Source: Cheiracanthium punctorium
Taxonomy: Eukaryota; Arthropoda; Arachnida; Araneae; Cheiracanthiidae
Reading direction: 5' to 3'
Assembly (NCBI GenBank): GCA_038373885.1
Contig: JAWZYV010012244.1
Location: 62,001 to 126,000, forward strand
DNA: 64,000 nt
Under the pieces are notes generated by a model. That model was given only the letters and a program-made list of their open reading frames with translations, was not told where the DNA came from and ran no database searches. The translations under genes and the position numbers were made by a program. Shown in pieces: positions 23,206 through 34,072 of the stretch (positions are counted from its first letter, which is position 1; each line of letters begins with the position of its first letter).

Positions 23206-23717
23206 CATGAAGCTAATCTCTTGAAAAAATTATAATGCTTCTTCATCCAATGAACAATGGACTAATACTATCTGTCAAGCTGTATATCTCATGCAACTTT
23301 CAGAAAAACTTCATAAGCACGAAATTCGCCCTCAAAAATGGGCCGAGGGGGAAATATTGCGCCCGTTTTAGGGAAATATTGCGAAATTCCGTATGTTTAG
23401 CATTTTTTTCTGGGTGTTTTGTAACTCCTGTGGGTTCATTGCTTGTAACAATTCACAGCTTGTAAAGAGGCATTCCAAGTATTTTCGAGTCTCTAGCGAA
23501 GTTAAACTCTTTAAAAATTGCACTCCTGTCCTGTGACGCCTTTTTTCAGAAAGGAGCAGCTTCAGTATAGAATAGACAGTTTTCAGTGCCCAGTTTTCGA
23601 AAGGCTTACTGTAATAATAAAAATTGAAGGGTTTGCTGCAGCAAAGGAAGTAGTTTTGCGGGAGTTTGGAATTACATGTTCTATTGAAAAATCGCTCAAA
23701 ATACTGATGTTAAACGA

Positions 23718-23814
23718 TAAAGTAATTAAAAAACTTTGTAAAAAATACACATGTAAAAAACACACCTATTACATCTTATGTGTGTTTTTTACAAAGTTTT
23801 TTAATTACTTTACA
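23718..23814. repeat. Hairpin: inverted repeat of about 35 bp
   Basis: Aaagtaattaaaaaactttg and the next 15 bases are mirrored by tttacaaagttttttaatta, with a spacer under 30 bp. The open frames across it on both strands are mutual shadows. It may be a small foldback element. Confidence 0.7.
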
Positions 23815-24395
23815 TGTTCTATGTTGCAGTGAAAAAAGAAAATTTTTCGTTTAGTACCAAAAACATGTAGCTCCACTCAGTTGAGTTAGCCAACGGGTAG
23901 CTGCAGCCACCTCCGGTATGAGTAAACATAAGATATGAAAAAAAAAAAAAAAAAAAATCAAGCTATTGGGGATAAACATAAAAGTTCCCTTTTATATCGC
24001 CATGCTGTATTTGAAAATTCTTAAATTTGAGGTTCAGCTACGAATTTAACCAAGCGCAAAAATATTTTCTAATGTGTGATTTTCCAACTGCAAAGTTTTT
24101 TTAACTCGATTTATAAATTTCTGTTTTGTTTTGTTTTTTAAATATGCATTTCTATATATTTTACTTCCAGATTTTGGCAGCATTCGTACATCTATTCATG
24201 TTACTTCATGCTCTCATTCCCACGTTTTCCTGTACTTAGGATACTTCCATTCCTTTTTGTTTTATCTGTGGCTCATGGTACTTTGATTTTCAACCTGATC
24301 TGCCCATCTGTATATGCTGATATGGTCTGTTTTGTTCTTCCTGTTTCCGGTAGGGGTGTGTCATTTTTTCAGTAATTTTCTTCGTGTTTTGCATA
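23815..24395. other. Non-genic stretch
   Basis: A poly(A) run sits at about 23,938-23,957, followed by ordinary T-rich sequence. No gene. Confidence 0.4.
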
Positions 24396-24770
24396 TTAAT
24401 GACTATGTCATTTTATCTCTCACCCCCTTCATTGAAAATTGTCCAAAACATGTGTCCCAAAAAAGCGACATAATTTTACAAATATTTAAATACTATTATT
24501 TAAATAACTAATATTTAAATACTAGCTCAAAACAGCTTTAATCTATTGTTACAATATTTCTAAGCTGTAGAATATGCATCTCATGTATTTTTCTATAAAT
24601 AGGTTACAATTATAAAAATTTCAACATAGGGTTGCCAGACAAAATACACGAAAGATGAGAGGTAAAATGACATAGTCAATTAATATCGTTTTAATATGGC
24701 AATAATGAAACTAAAATATTAAGGGTGTTCAGGGGGTCTCCACCTGACGAGGCTCGAACAGCCGAGTTAT
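24396..24770 (+). mobile_element. TIR repeat (TGACTATGTCATTTTA), copy 1
   Basis: Inverted ends TGACTATGTCATTTTATCTC (24,400) and ggtaaaatgacatagtca (24,661-24,678) bound about 285 bp. A shared 90-bp tail follows (atatggcaataatgaaac ... ggctcgaacagccgagtt). The whole block recurs in the same orientation at 29,436-29,912. I do not recognise the family. Confidence 0.65.
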
Positions 24771-26333
24771 TAATTATATATATATGTATGTATGTATGTG
24801 TGTGTGTGAATATAAAATAAAGAAGACTGACTTCGCTTTATTAAAAAAAAAAAAAAAAGTTATGTCCATTTTTATAAGTTTATTGCGTTCCCCTTTAGTT
24901 CTCAACCACCCCTCACGCACACAAAAAAAAAAATTCCTGGCTGCACTACTGGCTCTAATTGTTAATTCTTGGGTCACTCAAAAGATAAAGCTGACTATCT
25001 CGTTAGTTTGCGTTGTAACTTGAATAGTTGGAGCTACCTCTTTTTTACAACAAACCTTCCAATTCTTCCAAGGTGCAAAAATCTATGAAGTGTTTTCGGT
25101 CTGAAGAAGCGGTTCTGTTTCGCTACTAAGGAAGACGACTGCCTCATCATCGTCCCGCGGTCCTACCTAAACTCAAGAGCCCTCGGCGAACATCAAAGGT
25201 GCCAGACTTTTGTTGTCAGCCCATTCAACCCCAGTTCAGCCCTGTCCTCTTTTGCGTCCCGCCGATTATTCGAGAATTGTTGGCGGATATAAAAAGCGGC
25301 CGATTCAAGACATTTGACGCTGAAAAAATTCATTTTCCATAGTTCGAGCAGTGAAGGTAACTGTTTACCTGGATCAAATAAGGGGTGGGGAGCAACTGTA
25401 TTTGGAGGAAAAACTCGGTATCACCTTCCCCCCTCCCCCCTCGTTTAAGCGTTTAAGATGACGGAAGGGGAGGAACGTAAGGCCTCTTTGTTGTAGGGAT
25501 TCGTGAAATTTTCGAAAATATTTACGATTCGGCGAGTTATGAATGATTTATTTGAGGAGGGGAAACAGCTGCATTATGTAAGCGTAGAAATAAATCAGGG
25601 CTGGCTAATCGATTATGAAATACTTTCTATCACAGTCTCATTTGCCGATATACTATTGCATAGGCTCACTCACGGAGGAGGCTATAGGAGCTAAAATTCA
25701 CCTCCCCCTCCCCCATTTAGGTGAAGAAACAAAAGTGAAGATCCCTAAAAAATGGAGAATTGTCACTGAATTAACCAATTAAAATGCTTAATTTAAAAAC
25801 TGTCTTTAAATTATTTCCTAATTATTTTTGTTAGAACAAATTTGAAGTTAAATAAATTCTTAAACATAGTATAAAGACAAATGAGCTCGTTTACAACGTC
25901 ATTTAAAAGATCAGGTGATTATTTGCGGTAATTGTTGCCAGATAATCGAGTGACGCTATAAGCGGGCTTCTGTTTATCAAACTTTATCGAAAACAGCTTT
26001 ACGTCATTAATGGAAGCCCCTTTACTCAAACTGAAATGAAGGAATGGTGAAAGAGCCGGAAGAATGATTTATTATGGAGGTTAGATCCCCCCCCCCTCAA
26101 CCCTTTTTTAAAAAATTAATTAAATAAATAAATTCGGTCACACTTCCTTCTTGGCTATAAGTGACTTGGAAAAGGCGGGGACTAAAGTGTTGTAATTTTG
26201 GAAATGTGGATTAGTGAGATTAACGCTAAGGAAAAGTTTCCCTTGGGAAATTTTCGAAAATTAGTTTTTAATATCTCTTTTTTTAATGTTCCACATGTAT
26301 TTCAAATGGTCTTTATTTCTCTGCAGAAAAGCT
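24771..26333. other. Mixed unique and old repeat sequence
   Basis: A (gtat)n/(gt)n tract lies at about 24,782-24,808. A GC-richer patch at 25.08-25.37 kb includes a TATA-like sequence. The stretch 25.66-26.05 kb is a diverged relative of the MITE nested at 14.68-15.11 kb (gttaaataaattcttaaac, aagatcaggtgattattt). No gene is supportable. Confidence 0.4.
25287..25296 (+). promoter_or_regulatory. Possible TATA box
   Basis: Gatataaaaagcggcc is a strong TATA-like match in a GC-richer context. About 70 bp downstream lies agtgaaggtaactg, a possible 5' splice site. No open frame or partner LTR was found, so this may be an old LTR or chance. Confidence 0.2.
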
Positions 26334-26640
26334 TGACCCGTGGCCGAGTGCCCAGCGTTCTCAACTGGGAGATGGAAAGTACCTGGTTTAAACCCAGGTC
26401 GCATTCGTCGGCCTAGCCTTTCGGAGCTTTCCATGGTTTTCTCCGAAACTTTGCGTAAATACTGGTTAGTAACCCTTATTTACGGGTTAGTAACCCTTAT
26501 TTAAGTTTTAAGGAAAAACACCCACGGAGGGCACTCCTCCCTCTACCTAGATCCCTCGAGTAGATAATCAGCTGTAATCCCATAAATCAAAACAAAGCTA
26601 GCGCACTACAAGCCAATCCCACAACAAATCAAAACTAAGT
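26334..26640 (+). repeat. tRNA-derived SINE
   Basis: A-box-like gtggccgagtgcccag and B-box-like ggtttaaacccaggt are followed by a body (tttccatggttttctccgaa, cgtaaatactgg) shared with the SINE at 28,968-29,194 and a tail ending in aaatcaaaac repeats. Confidence 0.7.
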
Positions 26641-27289
26641 TTGAAATTTGAATTTTTTTTTTTTTTATTTCCTTTGAAATCGATAAAAATTATTTTATGT
26701 AATATTAATTTCCGTTTCCAGCAGACATTTTTTAAGCTGACAAAAGTATGTTCTGCCACTGTGGTTCTACTACAATTTCTTGCCGTCTCTAATGTTGTTC
26801 TAAATTCTATTAGAAATACCAGAATCCGAAAGATGGCAGCACCAAAGGAACTTCCAATAGATGAGCTCAGCGTTTCCTAATTTTACCGCGACCAGCTGAG
26901 GTGTGCGGTGGAGTGGGTGGGGTTTTGACTGTTTATTTATTAGATGGTTTTGATTTAATAATTTTAATTTAACTGCATTTAAACATGCCTTCAAAATAAA
27001 ATACAGAAAATGCATTTGCAGTTACATTAAGAAAATAAACAAAATAAGAAAAAAGAATATAAAGTGACTTAACATTTTATTTTAACTCAAGCTAAATCAG
27101 TGGGAACCTTGAACTTTATGACTCAGTTTTAAATCCAATTCTTGAGATGTTTAATAAACAATAAGCTCGTTTAAAATAGTTATAAGATTTCGTTCGTTAT
27201 GAAGGCATAAATTAGTCCAAACCCGAGAGAAATACACCCCAATAAATAAAATTAAAAAAAATTAATGTTCCTTGGACGGCCCGGTACCA
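26641..27289. other. Non-genic stretch
   Basis: A poly(T) patch lies at about 26,655, then AT-rich sequence. No gene. Confidence 0.35.
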
Positions 27290-27297
27290 GTCCTGAG

Positions 27298-27434
27298 CAG
27301 GGGCGTAGCCAGGGGGTAGATATCGGGATATATCCCCCCCCGAAATTTTTAGATTAGTGATGAAATTTCGTCTATTTATACACATATAAGTTCATATCCC
27401 CCCCCCCCGAAAAATTTTCCTGGCTACGCGCCTG
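27298..27434 (-). mobile_element. hAT-like MITE, GCGTAGCCAG group, TSD gtcctgag
   Basis: It is the inverted sister of the element at 13,152-13,291. Ends are CAGGGGCGTAGCCAGGG and CCTGGCTACGCGCCTG. The 8-bp repeat gtcctgag flanks it perfectly (27,290-27,297, 27,435-27,442). Confidence 0.9.
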
Positions 27435-27442
27435 GTCCTGAG

Positions 27443-28338
27443 GTTGGGGACCACTGGAGTAGAGTATATATTACATAAATATGTATCAGCCTGTGATGTA
27501 TGTATTGGTTGCGTTACTGAACTGGTATTTAATTATGAGTGAGGGTCCTCGAGACCAATCATACAAATCGGAAAATAAATTCTTCCCAAAAAAATTTCAG
27601 ACAGTACAATGGCACACTATTTTATGTGTGTGTAATAACATCTTCCGTAGGCTCCCATACAGAAGAGGGGAGGGGTGGGGGAGGATTTTATTATTTCAGT
27701 CAGTGTTGTATTTAAGGGAGGGGGAGAGGGGAGCTTGGGGCCAATCCGAAAAATATAATAACAACTATTGAAAATCGTTGTCACTGCAATATTTAAAACA
27801 GTAATAGTTGTAACAGTAATATTTAAAATAAACCAACTTAAGAACTCTATAAACTGTATTCTTTTTCTTCTTATTATTATTATTGTTTAGTTAGGCTTCT
27901 TTAGAATGATTTCAAATTGTTTATGAAAATGTTGAATTTCTTGACATATATATTACTATTAATTTAAAAATAACTGAGCTTAAAAAACAGTCGCAAGGTC
28001 TTAAACAGCTTTCGTCCAGATAATGTCAGCAGCCCCTTCCAAATAAAAGAAAAGTCAAATACTGGATCAGGCCCCACGGAAGAGAAAAACTTAAATGCCA
28101 CTGATTTCAGTACTGCATTTGAAAGACGGAAATGAGATAGATCAGTCATTCAGATAGAGATAAATCAGTCATTATTTATCTAACATAATAATTAGTTTAT
28201 AAATTATTATTTTGTATAAGAAATAAAAGAAAATAAATAATGGGAAAGAAAAAATTTTAAAAAGTGGAACCAGATTTACTATTACTGAATAACCATTTAT
28301 TAAATTAGCAAACGATGGTCTCCTTCATTTATTATTTC
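27443..28338. other. Non-genic stretch
   Basis: A G-rich patch at 27.66-27.74 kb resembles MITE ends. A (tta)n patch lies near 27,872. No gene. Confidence 0.35.
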
Positions 28339-28967
28339 ACTAGCTGCTACCCGCGACTTCGTCCGCGTCGGCTTTAGAGTTAGGTCCCAAAAGAAATAAA
28401 GCATGTGTGAATAACACATATGTTTGCGACAAAAGAAACTGCATTTAAATATTATTTGCTTTTTACTTATTTTATATGAAGTATAACGCGTGGTAGTATA
28501 CTTCATTTAAAATAAGAGAGTAAGCAGAGTTACTAAATTTAGATATTTTTCAGGCATTTGGCGAATACATTTACGACAATATTTTCTAACTGTTTTTGTT
28601 GTTCTTGTGAAAGAAATATTTATGCTATAGCATGAATTTTAGCCTACGTTAATCAGGAATAGTGCAGCTTTTTCTTAGCGAAAAAGGTTTAGAATCGGCT
28701 CTATAGTTACAGAGATACCCAGAGAGCGTAATGTATTAGAATTATTTTGAGTGTTCCTGTAAAGGAACTATTTGCACTACATGCATGAATTTTAGCCTAT
28801 AATACTCAAGAATAGTGTAGCTTACTAACAGTGAAAAATGTTTTGGAATCGGTTCAGTACTTACAGAGATACACATAGAGTGTAATGTAATTCTTATGAG
28901 TATCCCTGTAAAAGAACTATTTGTGATATATGCATAAAAGGTAGCCTATAACACTCAGGGTCCCACC

Positions 28968-29194
28968 AGTGTCTAAGAAGTTCTACTCTCAAAACTGGAA
29001 GGCTGGAAGTGCCAGGTTCAACCCCTGGTCGAGCCTGTCGACCTAGCCGCTCGCAGTTTCGCGGTTTTCTCCAAAACCTCGCGTAAATACGGGCTAGGAT
29101 CCCTTAGAAAGTTCCCCACAGAGGAATAACCCATATAGGCCTAGGACCCTAGTGCAGTCAATCGGTCTTAATCCACAAACAAACAAACAATAAT
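28968..29194 (+). repeat. tRNA-derived SINE nested in the Helentron
   Basis: B-box-like ggttcaacccctgg, body cgcggttttctccaaaacct and cgcgtaaatacgggctagg, and a tail of caaacaaacaa. Its family member is at 26,334-26,640. Imperfect (ata)acactcagg / (ata)atactcagg flanks suggest a decayed target duplication. Confidence 0.75.
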
Positions 29195-29435
29195 ACTCAG
29201 GAATAGTGTAACTAAGTTTTAGAATCGGTTTAGTAGCTATAAAATTTCCATAGAGCGCAATACATTAGAATTATTTTGAATGCTTTTGTAAAAGAATTAT
29301 TTATGCTACATGCTTGAAAGGTTGCCTGTATGTTAATCCAGGGCATAAGCTATCTTCATTACGAATTTTTCCAAATCCGTTCAGCAATTTGTGTCTGATT
29401 CAGTCAAAAACATCTAAACACACAAACGTACAAAT

Positions 29436-29912
29436 TTTTTAATGACTATGTCATTTTATCTCTCAATACCCTTATTGAAAAATGTGTCCCCAAAATGCGA
29501 CATAATAAAGCGACATAATTTTACATGTATTTAAATACTATTAGTTCACAACAGCTTTAATATCGAGATTAAAGCAATCTTTAGTCTCTATATTGTTACA
29601 CTATTTCGTAAGCTGTAGAATATGCTCCACATGTATTTTTTACATATATTCAAATATTATTAGTTCACAACAGCTTTAATCTATTGTTACAATATTTCGT
29701 AAGCTGTAGAATATGCACCTAATGTATTTTTCTATAAATAGGTTACACTCATAAAAATTTCAACATAGGGTTACCAGGCGAAATACGCGAAAGATGAGCG
29801 ATAAAATGCCAAGTTAATTAATATAGTTTTAATATGGCAATAATAAAACTAAAAAATTAGGGGGGTTCAGGGGGATCTCCCCCTGACGAGGCTCGAACAG
29901 CCGAGTTTTTAT
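29436..29912 (+). mobile_element. TIR repeat (TGACTATGTCATTTTA), copy 2
   Basis: Second copy of the block at 24,396-24,770, with an extra internal duplication of the 'tcacaacagctttaat ... gtaagctgtagaatatg' segment (29.54-29.72 kb). The left TIR is clear; the right TIR (gataaaatgccaagttaatt) is decayed. Confidence 0.6.
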
Positions 29913-30544
29913 ATTATTGGTAGGATTTGGAAATTTATGAAGTTTAAGAAACACATTTGGACTTTTCTTTCTAATGCTTTTTAATTTGGCGTAAAATCAA
30001 CATAATTTCCATACCATTTCATGTTTTTCAAATGCATGTTTATCTGAAAATAGAATTTCAGCTTCATTTCAAAAGCATAAATCATTTTGTGCGGGCGATA
30101 AAACGGTTTTTAATTAATAATTAGAAAAGTATTTAAAATTTCAACATTCTGAGCCTCAGGTGCACAGTCATGGGCTTCTACGCTCAAATTTTCAAAGCTC
30201 TGCTTTCTGTAGATTTGTCTGGAGAACATTCATTTTTATTATTATTGATAGATAGATTTGGCATAAAACTGGCATAATTTCCGTGGAATTTAATGTTTTT
30301 CAGATGCACGCACGCGCTTCTTTATTGAAGCAATAGCATTCTTGTTATCTCAAAACATGAATCATTTGATAGATACGGGCGAAACTCGCCAAGCATGGCA
30401 ACGTAAAAACGGTTTTTAATTAATAATTAAAAAAGTAATTAAAAATCTAAAATTCTAATTAGCCTATAACCAACTCCAGGGTCTCCTCTATATCTAAACC
30501 AAAAGGCATCCTAATCGATTCAGCGGTTTAGGCGTAAAAGCGTC

Positions 30545-30575
30545 ATAAACAAACAAACAAACAAACAAACAAACT
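30545..30575. repeat. (CAAA)n simple repeat
   Basis: Seven consecutive caaa units next to the Helentron 5' end. Confidence 0.9.
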
Positions 30576-30834
30576 CACTTTCGCATTTATAATATTAGTT
30601 AGGATTTCTATTTAGGGAGGAGGGAATATGAAAATCCGGTATCCCACCTAATTATAAGTGTCCTTACAATTTAAGAAAAGGAATCATTAAAAATTATTCA
30701 TAAATGCGCAGATGCTTTGGATTATCACGTTTATCCACAGCAGATTGTTTTTACTTATTTAATTCGTGTGCATTCCCCCCCCCCTCCCATCGTTTAAATC
30801 ATAGGTTTAAGTAAACAGGCAGGACAGAACTTAA

Positions 30835-31062
30835 CCCTTTAACGCGCAGTGCTCCGGCTCTGGCAACACCAAACTCTGACGCTTTGATTGTTGCCAGTCA
30901 CGAATAATGGATTAGATTTCTATTAAAATAGTTGCGGATGACATAGCTCCACGAGAATCCTTTACGTTTTAGCGCGTCATTTCCCGTTAAATTGCCCAGT
31001 GCTGAAAAAAGGGCGGCCGCTGCGCTTTTTTCAGCATTGGGAAAGGGTTGCGTCTCAAAGGG
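30835..31062. mobile_element. piggyBac-like MITE with TTAA duplication
   Basis: TTAA flanks both ends (30,831-30,834 and 31,063-31,066). Termini are CCCTTTAACGCGCAG and TGCGTCTCAAAGGG. A relative lies in opposite orientation at about 41.92-42.36 kb. TTAA plus CCCTTT ends are typical of piggyBac-type elements. Non-coding. Confidence 0.75.
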
Positions 31063-31066
31063 TTAA

Positions 31067-32140
31067 GTGAGAGATACACATAGCTCTGAATATGAGTTGA
31101 ATATCTCACTTATGCTCTGAATATGAGTTGGAAACTCATTTTTCATTACCGACTTCAGGGGGGAGGGGAGAAGGAAACTCATCTATACAGACCCAAACGA
31201 AAATAAAACAAAAAGAAAGAAACTTTTCTCGTTATAACCGCGGCATCTTTCGAGGAAGGGGGCCCCCACTTGTCAGAGGGCCCCTAGCTTGTGGGTTTTT
31301 TAACTTTCTGCCGGGGCACGATGGGATCAATCTAAAAAAAAAAAAAAAAAAAGATAAAGTGCCTTCGCCTGTTGATGGCTCGCGAACATGCCCACAAACC
31401 ACTCATCCACTGGAGTTGAGACGTTTTTTTTTTCCTTCTTCTCCAGCCCCCCCCCCTCCCACTTATGAAAATGTCTCGTGGAGCACGGGAAAAAAAGAAG
31501 GGAAAAAAACCACGAGTGATTAATTTGGAAATATGTAGCCTGTGTCACCACGTTTAGATGAAAGAAAAGACAGTTTATTAGATTTGGGGATTGCTTCAGA
31601 CTCAGGAAAAAAGAGTCGGTCATGAAAAATAAATAATAAATAAATAAATCTCTCCATCTAACGCGACATGTGTTCGGTGGGAGCACGGATGGTTGGTACA
31701 CACGCCATTAATATTCATAAGACTAAATTACCTTTGACTCCGAAAATACATGTTAATTGCGCTTTCTGGGTAAATTCTACGCCGAGAAAAAGAAAGGAGT
31801 AAGGGAATGATTTATTTGTGTTTTTTCGTTACGACATATTTCGTCCGAAGTAATTTAATGAGGGGTGCCATGTTTCATCACGATAAGCGAAATTAGAATT
31901 TTAGCTCCGCCTGCAAACAAGGGTCATACATATTTAATTAGAGGACGCATATTCTTAACAATAAAAAAAAGAGGACCGGTGTGGTTGATTTGGAACGTTG
32001 AATGTTGTTTATTCATCTACACAAGTTGAGCTGCCGACGCGCGTTGGCTGAGTCGGGAGACCACCTTATTTCAACGCTTTCACTGCTAGCACACACACAC
32101 AAAGATAGTATTAAATGCCTCCGATACTGAAAAAGCGCAA
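31067..32140. other. Mixed-composition stretch, no gene supported
   Basis: Low-complexity tracts (A-run at 31,333, C-run at 31,448, aata repeats near 31,640) break any long frame. The part from about 31.70 to 31.96 kb is unusually free of repeats (attaatattcataagacta, acctttgactccg) and could be unique non-coding sequence. Confidence 0.4.
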
Positions 32141-32268
32141 CTGTTGCCATTAATCTATGCAACTATCAACAACATGGCGGTCTATCGAATAACCCATCGG
32201 ACGGCACTGAGCTAAATGGGCTTTTCGATCGACCGTCATGTTTTTGGTAGTTAAACGGATCGATGGCA
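32141..32268. repeat. Decayed hairpin related to the 42-kb piggyBac-like MITE
   Basis: The left arm (gttgccattaatc ... aacatggcggtctatcgaa) is mirrored by ttttcgatcgaccgtcatgt ... gatcgatggcaac. The arms resemble the interior inverted repeat of the element at 41.92-42.36 kb. Confidence 0.55.
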
Positions 32269-32435
32269 ACGGCTACGTTGGGCAGTCTATACAGTTGGTC
32301 TTCTATACTCATGTGAAAATGCTTGCGTTTAGAAGGGCTAACAACTTCACTTCCAGCAATAATTCTCCCGCAGATTCGATTTGAAGATAGCTGAATCATA
32401 AAGAACATTTTAAAAAAAGGTCCTAACTTCTATTT
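32269..32435. other. Short non-genic stretch
   Basis: Continues the 42-kb-related sequence for a few tens of bases (gggcagtctatacagttgg), then unique sequence. No gene. Confidence 0.35.
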
Positions 32436-32443
32436 ATGCTAAT

Positions 32444-32637
32444 TAGGGCATTCTTATCGCATGGGCAAATCGGGATTTTGGCCAGGTCCCCGGCTCAGAA
32501 AGGCCCCCAACTTCAAATATTGTTCTGAAATGTTCCTTTTTATATTAAAATTTCATGAAAAATAAAACAAATTTCATAGATAGGGCCCCCTAAATTCATC
32601 AATGCCATAGGCCCCTGTTGATCATAATCGGGCGCTG
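32444..32637 (+). mobile_element. hAT-like MITE, TSD atgctaat
   Basis: It begins TAGGGCATTCTTATCGC and ends ATAATCGGGCGCTG, with inner ggcccc blocks. The perfect 8-bp repeat atgctaat flanks it (32,436-32,443, 32,638-32,645). Related to the element at 16,514-16,655. Confidence 0.75.
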
Positions 32638-32645
32638 ATGCTAAT

Positions 32646-33788
32646 ATTAGGCTGCCTTGTGTTATGATGAAGTTATTTCCAGAGAAGTCATTTTGGAAAG
32701 TGCCCTTTCATGCGTTCATCCCCCCCCCCCCTAATGTAATAGCATCGTAAAAAATGAAGTACGTAGAGTAACATGTACGGCCTAAGATCCTGACAAACTC
32801 GTGTTCAGAATTCTTATTTTTTATTAACTTTCGCATCAAGACGTCAACACCTTATGTGGAAAGATTACTAACTGGTGTAAAAAACAATGTTTTTGACCTC
32901 ACATTGCTATTACATTTTATTTGCCCCTAAACGTTTGTCTCTACATTTTTGAAACATTGTGTATATGATTGGGAGTAGTAGTATGATATTGGGAGTAGTA
33001 ATATGATGTGTATATCATTGGGAGTAGGTAAAAATATTCTTTCAAACTCTAAATGAAGAGAACGACGAGATTTTTCCTTTTAAACAATGAAAAACAAATC
33101 ATCTATTTATTTATATGGTGAAACATTTTAATTAGACGAATATAAAATGATATTTTTATGTGCCAAGGGCATGTAGTTAAAAAAAAAAAAAAAATGCACA
33201 CCCGGTTATATCGAGCGACGGACAATAGCTTTTTCCAACTTTCATCAGGGCCTAATTCGCCATGTTCATAAGGATGTATTGGTCTAACTCAATTTTTTGG
33301 CCTATATCTGCAACTGTGATAATTTGAGCATGACTTTGATCAATACAATAATGCAGCAGTTCTCACCCTTCGCTCCCCCCCCCCTCCAACAAAGGCTAAC
33401 TTACGGTGGCACTCCTCCTCACATTTTTCAGCATACATTCAGTTTTTTAATCTTTTGAACATTAGTCGATTTTCTACAAAATAATGTTATCAGTAAAGTT
33501 TGAATGAACATTTTAAGCGAAAATAGATATATTTTTGAGTAAAAATGAGAATAAATAAGTTAATTTTTTTTTTAAACATGCATCACTACTTGCTCTTTGG
33601 TTTTTCTTGCGCCCCCCCTGCAAACGCTCTGTGACCCATAGGCTGGGAAACGCTGCATTAATGGGTACAGATTTAGAAGTTATCCGTTGGCTGCATGGAT
33701 TAGAGGGCAAGCCTTACCTAGAAAAAAAATCTAGTTCGTTCTAGAAATACATCATAGTATTATCGTGAACTCAGGAAGGAAAGTTCGC
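32646..33788. other. Non-genic stretch
   Basis: C-runs at about 32,721 and 33,377 and a poly(A) run at about 33,180 mark old MITE or SINE pieces. A short ttgggagtagta repeat lies at 32.97-33.02 kb. No gene. Confidence 0.4.
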
Positions 33789-33792
33789 AAAA
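33789..33792 (-). terminator. Pol III terminator after the tRNA pair
   Basis: A TTTT tract on the minus strand lies four bases past the 3' end of tRNA-Gln. No such tract separates tRNA-Glu from tRNA-Gln, so it could end a joint transcript. Confidence 0.55.
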
Positions 33793-33796
33793 GGGA

Positions 33797-33868
33797 AGGT
33801 TCCACCGAGATTTGAACACGGATCGCTGGATTCAGAGTCCAGAGTGCTAACCATTACACCGTGGAACC
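33797..33868 (-). tRNA. tRNA-Gln (CTG anticodon), slightly decayed
   Basis: The minus strand folds as a 72-base tRNA: acceptor GGTTCCA/TGGAACC, anticodon loop CTCTGAA with anticodon CTG, discriminator T. Two oddities stand out: position 8, almost always T, is C, and the T-arm stem has one T:T mismatch (CCGTG/CTCGG). It may be a weakened gene or a recent pseudogene. No CCA is encoded and no intron is present. Confidence 0.8.
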
Positions 33869-33871
33869 ACT

Positions 33872-33943
33872 TTCCCATGCCGGGAATCGAACCCGGGCCG
33901 CCTGGGTGAAAGCCAGGAATCCTAACCACTAGACCACATGGGA
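33872..33943 (-). tRNA. tRNA-Glu (TTC anticodon)
   Basis: The minus strand gives a full 72-base cloverleaf: acceptor TCCCATG/CATGGGA, D-arm region tggtctagtggttagga, anticodon stem CCTGG/CCAGG around loop CTTTCAC (anticodon TTC), T arm CCGGG-TTCGATT-CCCGG with a perfect B box. It is 3 bp upstream of tRNA-Gln in the same orientation. Confidence 0.95.
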
Positions 33944-34064
33944 CCTGGGATAAGATAACATCTGTAAAAATAAAGCACAGTGTTGGTGTTGAATGCGTTT
34001 AGTTTTGGTTCGGTTTATTGTTGTTGAGAATTTTTTCTTGAAGTTTTGACTACAATCTCCGGAA
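33944..34064. other. Upstream flank of the tRNA pair
   Basis: Ordinary sequence between the tRNA pair and the next transposon. No feature seen. Confidence 0.3.
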
Positions 34065-34072
34065 AAGCACAC

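Larger units (their letters stand above)
28339..30603 (-). mobile_element. Helentron-like non-autonomous Helitron, minus strand
   Basis: On the minus strand the 3' end is a hairpin (CGCGGAC GAA GTCGCG, one bulged G) followed by ggtagcagCTAGT at 28,339. The 5' end is near atcctaactaatattataaa at 30,603, followed by a gtttgttt run. The interior has roughly 170-bp units with 'gcatgaattttagcctataa' and 'gaatcggttcagtacttaca', plus longer units at 30.0-30.5 kb. No helicase frame. A SINE and a TIR repeat lie inside it. Confidence 0.75.

Noticed and set aside
31128..31701. Frames of 131 and 124 residues on opposite strands
   Set aside because: Mutual shadows over G-rich, A-run and C-run sequence; no start context, domain or splice support.
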